The translations under genes and the position numbers were made by a program. Shown piece after piece: positions 1 through 6,187 of a DNA stretch of 13,252 nt (its first letter is position 1; every line of letters begins with the position of its first letter). This DNA comes from DATJXG01 sp035500455. GTDB taxonomy: Bacteria > Acidobacteriota > Terriglobia > Terriglobales > Acidobacteriaceae. The stretch is taken from contig DATJXG010000250.1 in assembly GCA_035500455.1 (NCBI GenBank), forward strand, positions 1-13,252, in the 5' to 3' direction. The notes below the pieces were generated by a model, which was not told the origin of the DNA, did no database searches, and saw only the letters and a program-made list of their open reading frames with translations.

Positions 1-1
1 G

Positions 2-1096
2 GAGCGCTATCGCACCTTTGACCTGCGCGTGGATGTGGATGTGACCGCATGTGCCGAGGAGGAGCATCGCGTGTTTCCCGACGAGCAGATCGCCGTGACC
101 CCGTCGCGCTCGGCCATCGTGCTCTCCGGCCATGTCTCCACCGAGGACGTGCAGAAGCGCGCCGGCGAAATCGCCAGCGCCTACAGCAGCAAAGTTGTGA
201 ACGTTCTCAGCTTTGGCCCACAAGGGGCGCAGGAAGTTCTGCTGGAAGTCAAGTTCGCGGAAGTGGACCGCAATGCCGTGCTGCAACTCGGAGCCAATCT
301 GTTCATGCCAGGGCAGGGAAACACCATCGCCCTGAGCCAGACCGGGCAGTTCGGGCAAGTCGGGGTTACCACACAGGCAGCGACCACCACCACCAGCGGC
401 GGCACGACCACCACCACGACCACGCAGACGCCGCCCACGGTCAATATCACCGACTTCCTAAACCTGTTCATTGCGCGCACCGATGTGAACATCGGCGCGG
501 TCATCAAGGCCCTGCAGCAGAAGAACCTGCTGCAGATTCTGGCCGAGCCCAACCTGATCGCGGTGAACGGCAAGGAAGCCAGCTTTCTGGCGGGCGGGCA
601 GTTCCCCTTCCCCATCGTGCAGCCCGGCCAGGGATTTACCGCAGTGACCATTCAGTTCAAGGATTTCGGGGTAAAACTGCAGTTCACGCCGGTCATCATG
701 CCCAACGGGAATATCCACCTGAAAGTCGCGCCCGAAGTCAGCACCCTGGACTTCACCAACGCGCTGACCATTTCCGGCTTCAGCATTCCCGCACTGAGTA
801 CGCGGCGGGCGGAGACCGAGTTCGAGTTGAAAGACGGGCAGAGTTTTGCCATCGCGGGTTTGATGGACAATCGCGTCACCAACATCAGCAACAAGGTGCC
901 TGGGCTGGGGGATCTTCCCATAATCGGGAACTTCTTCAAGAGCAAGAGCCTGCAGAAGAGCAAGTCGGAACTGGTGGTGCTCTGCACGGTGAAACGGATT
1001 TCTCCGAGCACGCGCCCGCCGGCGTTGCCGACCGATCCCATGCCGTTCCTGGACAAGGACAAGTTCGACCGCACCAAGCCGGCGGGGGACGAGTAG
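2..1096 (+). CDS. cpaC: Tad/Flp pilus outer-membrane secretin (CpaC/RcpA family), 5' partial
   Basis: This protein would form the outer-membrane ring through which the Tad (Flp) pilus or its substrates pass. The frame is open from base 2, so the signal peptide and first N-domain lie outside the window; 364 residues are visible. The GTG at 29 is internal, not a start. A BON-like region (about residues 15-70) contains FPDEQIAV and IVLSGHVS. It is followed by EVLLEVKFAEVDR, typical of CpaC/RcpA secretins. The secretin core spans about residues 170-330. It includes ILAEPNLIAVNGKEASFLAG, DFGVKLQFTPVI and the family signature VPGLGDLPIIGNFFKS. A Thr/Gly low-complexity insert lies between the N-domain and the core. 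The tail is Pro-rich and charged. It is the first visible gene of the operon and is followed by cpaE after 83 bases. The family call is firm; the exact symbol (cpaC or rcpA) is convention. Confidence 0.93.
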   Translation, partial: ERYRTFDLRVDVDVTACAEEEHRVFPDEQIAVTPSRSAIVLSGHVSTEDVQKRAGEIASAYSSKVVNVLSFGPQGAQEVLLEVKFAEVDRNAVLQLGANLFMPGQGNTIALSQTGQFGQVGVTTQAATTTTSGGTTTTTTTQTPPTVNITDFLNLFIARTDVNIGAVIKALQQKNLLQILAEPNLIAVNGKEASFLAGGQFPFPIVQPGQGFTAVTIQFKDFGVKLQFTPVIMPNGNIHLKVAPEVSTLDFTNALTISGFSIPALSTRRAETEFELKDGQSFAIAGLMDNRVTNISNKVPGLGDLPIIGNFFKSKSLQKSKSELVVLCTVKRISPSTRPPALPTDPMPFLDKDKFDRTKPAGDE

Positions 1097-1105
1097 CATA
1101 ACGGA

Positions 1106-1130
1106 CTCCGGGCCGCACCGCGGGCCGGAG
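1106..1130 (+). other. GC-rich stem-loop after the secretin gene
   Basis: Ten bases after the secretin stop codon, two 11-base arms (1106-1116 and 1120-1130) pair with one G-G mismatch around the loop ACC. No T-run follows directly; TTTTT occurs only at about 1144-1148. It could be a weak terminator, or an mRNA processing or stability hairpin that lowers expression of the genes downstream. I see the structure; the role is inferred. Confidence 0.4.
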
Positions 1131-1179
1131 CGATTTGGCGGTACTTTTTACTTCTGGGTAGTGGGAGGGCGGCGGAAGC

Positions 1180-2352
1180 ATGCCCGAGCTTGCGGTAGTA
1201 ATCATCGCGGCCGACAGCGAGCAGCGGACCGTGTTGCAGGTGCTGGTGGAAGGCACCAGCGTGGCCCGCGCAGTGCATAGCTGCGCCAGCTTTCCGATGA
1301 GTGCCTCCGATCCGGCGGTGCGCCGCATTCAGAACGCCAAGCCGGAAGTGATCCTGGTGGATGTCCCCGGAGACAACCCCACGGCGGCGCTGCGGGCGAT
1401 GGAACTGCTGCAGCAGGAGATGCCGGATACTCCTTTGTTTGCCATCGGGAATGTAACCCAGCCGCAGGTGATCATCGGGGCCATGCGGGTGGGAGCGAAG
1501 GAGTTCATCGAGCGACCGACCACTACGACCGACCTGCTGGAGGCGTTCGTCCGGCTCACATCGGCCAAGCGCAAGGTGCAGCGCGAAGATGTACGCGGCA
1601 AAGTTTTTACCGTGGTCAACGCCAAGGGCGGCACCGGGGCGACGACCATCGCGGTCAACCTGTCGCTGGCTCTGCAGGCCGCGCACAGCAATACGGCGCT
1701 GGTGGATATTGCCCCTCTGGGGCACGCCGCGCTGCACATGAACCTGAAACCGCTGTTCAGCGTGGCCGACGCGGTACGAAACCTGCACCGCCTGGACCGC
1801 GACCTGATGGAAAGCTTTATGACCCGCCACGACGGCGGCTTGCAGGTGCTGGCGGGGGCCAATACCCCGGCGATGTCCGAGCTTTCCACGTCGGAGTTTG
1901 CCAAGCTGTTCGAGATGCTGGTGGGGCAGTTCCGCTACATCGTGGTCGATGCCTCCACCCGCATGGACGCGGCCACCCGGCTGGTGAGCAACCTGTCGGA
2001 GACGGTCCTGCTGGTGGGGCATACGGATGTGGCGTCGCTGTGGAGCGCTGCCCGCATTCAGCAATATCTGGCGGAGGGAGGCAGTCGCGAGCGGGTGAAG
2101 CTGGTGCTGAACCGCTTCCGCAAGGTGCCGGGTTTCAGCGAGTCTGATGTCGAGGCGGCGTCGGGGATCAAGCTGCTGTGGAAGATCCCCAATCAGTACT
2201 TCGCCATCTCTACGGCCATCGACCGCGGAGTGCCCTTGATGCATCAGAACCACACCGAGATTGCCCGCTCCTTCATCGGGTTGGCGTCGCGTTTGACGGA
2301 GAACGACGTAAGCGTGAAGCGGGAGGCGTGGTCGCTGTTTAAAACCGTTTAG
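1180..2352 (+). CDS. cpaE: CpaE/TadZ: receiver-like plus ParA/MinD-type ATPase of the Tad pilus
   Basis: In Tad systems CpaE/TadZ is a cytoplasmic ParA/MinD-superfamily protein that places the pilus machine in the cell. Residues 1-130 look like a degenerate response-regulator receiver, with ILVDVPGD around D61 and GAKEFIERP near 105-113. The ATPase-like half starts at about residue 140. Its deviant Walker A is KGGTGATT at 149-156: the signature lysine K149 is kept, but the P-loop lysine before TT is alanine (A154). The following strand reads ALVDIAPLG (173-181), so the second acidic residue of the usual D-x-D is also lost. A Walker B-like FRYIVVDAST lies at 251-260. The ATG at 1180 is preceded by GGGAGGG. 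The stop codon's last base is the first base of a large inverted repeat. It lies between the secretin and cpaF genes, which fixes the identity. The family is certain; catalytic ability is doubtful. Confidence 0.9.
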   Translation: MPELAVVIIAADSEQRTVLQVLVEGTSVARAVHSCASFPMSASDPAVRRIQNAKPEVILVDVPGDNPTAALRAMELLQQEMPDTPLFAIGNVTQPQVIIGAMRVGAKEFIERPTTTTDLLEAFVRLTSAKRKVQREDVRGKVFTVVNAKGGTGATTIAVNLSLALQAAHSNTALVDIAPLGHAALHMNLKPLFSVADAVRNLHRLDRDLMESFMTRHDGGLQVLAGANTPAMSELSTSEFAKLFEMLVGQFRYIVVDASTRMDAATRLVSNLSETVLLVGHTDVASLWSAARIQQYLAEGGSRERVKLVLNRFRKVPGFSESDVEAASGIKLLWKIPNQYFAISTAIDRGVPLMHQNHTEIARSFIGLASRLTENDVSVKREAWSLFKTV

Positions 2353-2515
2353 TCGTTGGTCGTTGGTCCTTGGTCGTTGGCAAAGGCTCGCGGCTTAGGC
2401 AGGCGGACAACAGCCTTGGCAGGTTGGCTAGGGGAGGAAGTGAGACTCAACCAGTTCCGAGCGGTCGCCGGCAGCGTGGGACTTTGCCAACGACCAAGGA
2501 CCAACGACCAACAAC
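2352..2515. repeat. Large inverted repeat of tandem 7-base units between cpaE and cpaF
   Basis: The left arm (2352-2379) is four tandem 7-base units: GTCGTTG, GTCGTTG, GTCCTTG, GTCGTTG. These are followed by GCAAAG. The right arm (2482-2515) is the reverse complement of this. Bases 2355-2385 pair perfectly with 2482-2512 (31 bp), and two more pairs lie beyond one mismatch. The arms enclose 96 bases with no convincing gene. The first base of the left arm is the last base of the cpaE stop codon. The right arm ends 6 bases before the cpaF ATG and leaves no clear ribosome binding site. It resembles a small non-autonomous element or an intergenic repeat. Flanks read GTTTA (left) and GTTTT (right), at best a weak target-site duplication. 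Confidence 0.9.
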
Positions 2516-2521
2516 GTTTTT

Positions 2522-3817
2522 ATGCCTAATCTCCAAAGCTTCGAACGGATGGAATACCAGCAGGTAAAGGCCGAGCTGCATCGCAAGATCCTCGACCGCC
2601 TGGATCTGGAGAAGCTGGGCAAAACCAGCGGCGAAGCCGCTCGCGATGAAGTCCTGCTGCTGGTTCGCAATACCATCAACAGTGAAGCTGTTCCGTTAAG
2701 CTTTGCCGAGCGCGAGCGGCTGGCGCGCGAAATTCTCGACGAAATCTTCGGTCTGGGCCCGCTGGAGCCGTTGCTCAAGGATCCCAGCATTTCCGACATC
2801 CTGGTGAACCGCTTCGACCGGGTGTACGTGGAACGCGCCGGGAAGCTGGAGCCTACCGGCCTGACCTTCAAAGATGACCAACACCTGATGCAGATCATCG
2901 ACCGCATCGTCTCGCGAGTGGGGCGGCGCGTGGATGAATCTTCGCCCATGGTGGACGCCCGCCTGGCAGACGGCTCCCGCGTGAACGCCATCATTCCGCC
3001 ACTGGCCATCGACGGCCCCTGCCTGTCGATCCGCCGTTTCGCAAAAGACGCGGTGACCGCCCGCCACATGATCGAAAACAAAACTCTCACCGAGCCCATG
3101 CTGGAACTGCTCTCGGGCATGGTGAAGGGCCGGCTGAATATCCTGATTTCCGGCGGAACCGGCGCCGGCAAGACCACGTTACTGAATGTACTTTCCGGCT
3201 ATATCCCCAACACGGAGCGCATTGTTACGATTGAGGACGCGGCCGAACTGCAGATGAAGCAGGAGCACGTGGTGCGGCTGGAAACCCGCCCGCCCAACAT
3301 TGAAGGCAAGGGCGCGGTGCGGCAGCGGCAGCTGGTGATCAACAGCCTGCGTATGCGGCCGGACCGGATTGTGATCGGCGAGGTCCGCGGCGAGGAAGCC
3401 TTTGACATGCTGCAGGCGATGAATACCGGCCACGAGGGCTCGTTGACTACTATTCACGCCAACTCGCAGCGCGACGCGCTGGCGAGGCTGGAGAGCATGT
3501 TCTCCATGGCGAACCTGGGGATTCCGGAGCGGGCCATGCGGCAAATGGTGGCGTCGGCGATCCACGCGGTGGTGCAGATCGCGCGCTTGACCGACGGCAC
3601 CCGCAAGGTGGTAACGATTTCGGAAGTTACCGGCATCGAGGGCGACGTGATCTCCATGCAGGATATTTTCGTCTTCGAGCGCTATGGCATCGATGAGGGA
3701 GGCCGGGTGCGGGGCGTGTTCAAGGCGACGGGAATCCGCCCGAAGTTTGCCGACAAGCTGGCAACGTCGGGAGCGCGGCTGCGGCCGGCGCTTTTCGATT
3801 CGAGAATGGAGATCTAG
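2522..3817 (+). CDS. cpaF: CpaF/TadA: secretion ATPase of the Tad pilus
   Basis: This is the cytoplasmic hexameric ATPase (VirB11/GspE superfamily) that drives pilus assembly through TadB and TadC. At 431 residues it is of normal length. The N-terminal domain (about 10-190) carries FGLGPLEPLLKDPSISDILV and the conserved DGSRVNAIIPPLA. The nucleotide-binding motifs are complete: Walker A GGTGAGKTT at 211-219, Asp box TIEDAAEL at 236-243, Walker B RIVIGEVRG at 282-290, and His box TGHEGSLTTIHAN at 302-314. The ATG at 2522 is uncertain because no Shine-Dalgarno sequence is visible between it and the inverted repeat. A second ATG at 2549 also lacks one. Both starts leave all domains intact. All catalytic residues are present, so the protein should be active. 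Confidence 0.96.
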   Translation: MPNLQSFERMEYQQVKAELHRKILDRLDLEKLGKTSGEAARDEVLLLVRNTINSEAVPLSFAERERLAREILDEIFGLGPLEPLLKDPSISDILVNRFDRVYVERAGKLEPTGLTFKDDQHLMQIIDRIVSRVGRRVDESSPMVDARLADGSRVNAIIPPLAIDGPCLSIRRFAKDAVTARHMIENKTLTEPMLELLSGMVKGRLNILISGGTGAGKTTLLNVLSGYIPNTERIVTIEDAAELQMKQEHVVRLETRPPNIEGKGAVRQRQLVINSLRMRPDRIVIGEVRGEEAFDMLQAMNTGHEGSLTTIHANSQRDALARLESMFSMANLGIPERAMRQMVASAIHAVVQIARLTDGTRKVVTISEVTGIEGDVISMQDIFVFERYGIDEGGRVRGVFKATGIRPKFADKLATSGARLRPALFDSRMEI

Positions 3818-3843
3818 GAGTAGCGCCGGCATCTTGCCGGAGT
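3818..3843. repeat. Palindromic GTAGCGC-type element, copy 1 (cpaF-tadB gap)
   Basis: Directly after the cpaF stop codon comes GAGTAGCGC, then a perfect hairpin: CCGGCA (3826-3831), loop TCT, TGCCGG (3835-3840). Related sequences follow oxyR (10962) and glpX (11099-11117, opposite strand). The right arm ends in CCGGAG, whose GGAG is the only Shine-Dalgarno-like sequence before tadB, though 14 bases from its ATG. Confidence 0.6.
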
Positions 3844-3856
3844 ACAGACACAAATT

Positions 3857-4828
3857 ATGTTGCCGATTTTCATCGCCGTCGTCGCCTTCGTAGTGGTTGC
3901 GGCCACGGTGTTCATCATTTTCTCCATCGTGGACCAGCGCAACGCGCAAGCGCGTTTGCTGCGCGACCGCCTGGCGGCGGTGCAGAAGGCGGCGGAGCGC
4001 AATCCCAACGAAGACCTGGCGCTGTTGCGCGACGAGATGTTGAGCGAGATTCCGGCGCTCGACACGCTGCTGAGGCGCTCGGCGCGAATCAGCAACCTGC
4101 AGACTTTTCTTTCCCAGGCGGACGTGAAAATGCGCGCCGGCAACATGCTGATGCTGTCCCTGGCCTGCGCCGCCCTGGGAGGCATCGCCGCGGTGGTGGC
4201 GGCCGGGTCGCTGGCCTTCGGCCTGGTGGGAATCCTGGTGGGCGGGCTGATGCCCTATTCGTTCATCTCCCACAAGCGTAGCAAGCGCTTCCAGCAGTTT
4301 GAGGAACTCTTCCCGGAAGCCATCGACACCCTGGCCCGCGCGGTGCGGGCGGGACACGCGCTGACCACGGCGCTCGAACTCATCGGCAACGAGGTTTCCG
4401 AGCCGGTGGCCTCGGAGTTCCGCAAGCTGTTCGAGGAGCAAAAATTCGGCCTGCCGGTGCGCGACGCCCTCATCAACCTGACGGAACGGGTGCCGCTGGT
4501 GGACGTAAAGTTTTTCGTGACCGCGGTGATGCTGCAGCGCGAAACCGGCGGCAACCTGGCGGAAATTCTGGACAATTTGTCCTACGTCATCCGCGAGCGC
4601 TTCAAAATCCTGCGCCAGGTGCGGGTTTACACTGCGCAGGGCCGGCTGACCATGATGCTGCTGATGGGTCTGCCCCCGATCATCGTGATCTCCATGTTGC
4701 TGATGAACCCCAGCTTTATCCGTCCCCTGTTCTCCGACCCGATCGGGCACAGCCTGATCGTGGGCGGCATCGCTTTACAGACGGTCGGCTATTTTGTGAT
4801 TCGCAAGGTAATTCAGATTCAGGTATAG
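3857..4828 (+). CDS. tadB: TadB: inner-membrane platform protein of the Tad pilus
   Basis: This is one of the two GspF-like inner-membrane platform proteins on which the CpaF ATPase acts. At 323 residues it has the usual TadB length. A membrane segment lies at about 4-24, followed by a basic, cytoplasmic helical stretch (27-95). Two close membrane segments at about 97-135 follow. The T2SSF domain (about 150-285) contains FEELFPEAIDTLARAVRAGH at 148-167, RETGGNLAEILDNLS at 228-242, and a hydrophobic segment at 265-284. A final membrane segment at 298-315 leads to a short basic tail. The ATG at 3857 is the first in frame and gives a plausible N-terminal anchor, although its ribosome binding site is weak. 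The gene follows cpaF by 39 bases and is 3 bases from tadC, so the two platform genes are probably translated together. Confidence 0.94.
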   Translation: MLPIFIAVVAFVVVAATVFIIFSIVDQRNAQARLLRDRLAAVQKAAERNPNEDLALLRDEMLSEIPALDTLLRRSARISNLQTFLSQADVKMRAGNMLMLSLACAALGGIAAVVAAGSLAFGLVGILVGGLMPYSFISHKRSKRFQQFEELFPEAIDTLARAVRAGHALTTALELIGNEVSEPVASEFRKLFEEQKFGLPVRDALINLTERVPLVDVKFFVTAVMLQRETGGNLAEILDNLSYVIRERFKILRQVRVYTAQGRLTMMLLMGLPPIIVISMLLMNPSFIRPLFSDPIGHSLIVGGIALQTVGYFVIRKVIQIQV

Positions 4829-4831
4829 AAC

Positions 4832-5728
4832 ATGCTGCTGCTGGCCATAGTGATTTTTCTGACCGTGACCCTGGTGGTCTTTCTCTTCGGGGCGGCGGCG
4901 TATGCCCCCTCGTCGGTCATCGGCTCACGCCTGCGCGCCATGGGCTGGCACAAGGAGCAGACGCCGGATAAGCCCCCGCTGCGGGAGCGCTTCGAGCAGG
5001 TCCTGGATCCGCTCAGCAAGGCTCTGCCGCTTTCTCCGGACGAAGTTTCCCGCACCCGCGCCTGGCTCATCCAGGCCGGTTACCGTGAGCCGCGGCACCT
5101 GGCGGCCTACGTCGGCTTCCGTTTCCTGATGGCCCTGCTGGGGCTAATGATCGTGGTGGCGGTCTCGGGTTTTAAGAGCCTTCCGCTTCTGGTCGCGGTG
5201 ACCGCGTTCGGTTTTTTTGCCCCGCGATTCATACTGAAGCGCATGATCCGCAAGCGCCAGCGCCTTATTACTCTGGGTTTGCCGGACGCGCTCGACCTCA
5301 CCGTGATCTGCATGGAGGCCGGCCTTTCGCTCGACCAGGCGCTGATGCGCGTGGGCGAGGAATTGAATACCGCCCATCCTGAATTGAGCAGCGAGTTTCA
5401 CCTGGTCAATCTGGAAATGCGCGCCGGCAAGCCGCGCATCGAGGCGCTGCACAACCTGGCCTCGCGTACCGGCGTGGACGACGTCCGCGCCCTGGTCGGA
5501 ACCCTGGTGCAGACCGACCGCTTCGGCACCAGCGTGGCGCAGGCTTTGCGTGTACACTCGGATTCATTACGCACGGAGCGGCGGCAAAGGGCAGAAGAAG
5601 CCGCCGCCAAGACTACAATCAAGATGGTCGTTCCCCTCGTCTTGTTTGTTCTGCCTTCGATTATTTTTGTGACGCTCGGCCCCGCGGTGATCCAGCTGAT
5701 ACGAACGCTGTCACCCGAAGGGCATTAG
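4832..5728 (+). CDS. tadC: TadC: second inner-membrane platform protein of the Tad pilus
   Basis: TadC is the paralogous partner of TadB and is thought to form the inner-membrane platform with it. The protein has 298 residues. Membrane segments are seen at about 2-22, 97-112, 115-131 and 265-290. The T2SSF domain (about 145-275) contains LGLPDALDLTVICMEAGLSL at 148-167, followed by QALMRVGEEL and, near its end, LVQTDRFGTSVAQALR. These are standard TadC landmarks; the TadB equivalents are FPEAID and LQRETGGN. The ATG at 4832 is only 3 bases after the tadB stop codon, indicating tight coupling. It is the last core Tad gene of the operon visible here, and nothing in it looks broken. Confidence 0.94.
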   Translation: MLLLAIVIFLTVTLVVFLFGAAAYAPSSVIGSRLRAMGWHKEQTPDKPPLRERFEQVLDPLSKALPLSPDEVSRTRAWLIQAGYREPRHLAAYVGFRFLMALLGLMIVVAVSGFKSLPLLVAVTAFGFFAPRFILKRMIRKRQRLITLGLPDALDLTVICMEAGLSLDQALMRVGEELNTAHPELSSEFHLVNLEMRAGKPRIEALHNLASRTGVDDVRALVGTLVQTDRFGTSVAQALRVHSDSLRTERRQRAEEAAAKTTIKMVVPLVLFVLPSIIFVTLGPAVIQLIRTLSPEGH

Positions 5729-5788
5729 AGTCGTAATTCCTCCTCCCCCTGTGGTGAGCCCACTCAGGCTCGTTCATTCAGGAGTGGT

Positions 5789-6187
5789 ATGGCATTGCCG
5801 GGCCCGAAAGGATATGCGTTCAACCAGACGCGCCGCGCTTACCTGGCGACGCGGCTGGGAGTGGCCGAGACCCACTGGTCGCGGCTGCGCGGGCTCATGA
5901 TGGCTGAGCCGGCCGCCTTTCCCGCTGGGCAGGGCCTGTGGATTGTTCCCTCCCACGGCGTGCACACGTTTGCCATGCGCTTCCCCATCGACGTGATTTA
6001 CCTCGACCGGGAGCGGACGGTGATCCACATGGAGCGCAACCTGAAGCCCTGGCGTGTGGCGCCGGTGCGGCGAAAAGCCGAGTCGGTGCTGGAGCTGCCG
6101 GGTGATACCCTGAGTTCCACCGGGACCGCGGTCGGCGACCGCATCGAGATTGTAATGGGCAAAAAGGCAGAGGAGTCCAGGCTGTGA
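5789..6187 (+). CDS. DUF192 (COG1430) family protein
   Basis: This is a small 132-residue protein of the DUF192 family, whose biochemical role is not established. Typical features are the SRLRGLM stretch (31-37), HGVHTFAMRFPIDVIYLDRE (57-76) and NLKPWRVAPVRRKAESVLEL (84-103). They are followed by a GD turn and the hydrophobic end VGDRIEIV. No signal peptide or membrane segment is visible, so this copy should be cytoplasmic, whereas many family members are exported. The ATG at 5789 has a good CAGGAG site 6 bases upstream. It lies 60 bases after tadC, and its stop codon overlaps the GTG start of the TonB-like gene by 4 bases. It is therefore very likely co-translated with that gene and co-transcribed with the Tad genes. 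A pilus-related role would be inference from position only. Confidence 0.88.
   Translation: MALPGPKGYAFNQTRRAYLATRLGVAETHWSRLRGLMMAEPAAFPAGQGLWIVPSHGVHTFAMRFPIDVIYLDRERTVIHMERNLKPWRVAPVRRKAESVLELPGDTLSSTGTAVGDRIEIVMGKKAEESRL

Noticed and set aside
652..2253. Long open frame on the minus strand (533 codons) across the secretin and cpaE
   Set aside because: It lies antisense to two clear genes, has an Arg/His/Gln-rich composition and no recognisable domain; a by-product of high GC content.
2352..2515. CRISPR array or insertion sequence
   Set aside because: The 7-base units have no spacers and no cas genes are near; the centre encodes no transposase.
2370..2567. Short plus-strand open frame within the cpaE-cpaF inverted repeat
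   Set aside because: It runs through the repeat and into the cpaF start in another frame; translation of repeat sequence, not a protein.
3179..4750. Long open frame on the minus strand (523 codons) across cpaF and tadB
   Set aside because: Antisense shadow of well-identified genes, very rich in His, Gln and Arg, with no domain.
5750..5766. GAGCC/GGCTC hairpin between tadC and the DUF192 gene
   Set aside because: A 5-bp stem with no T-run is common by chance at this GC content; not enough for a terminator call.
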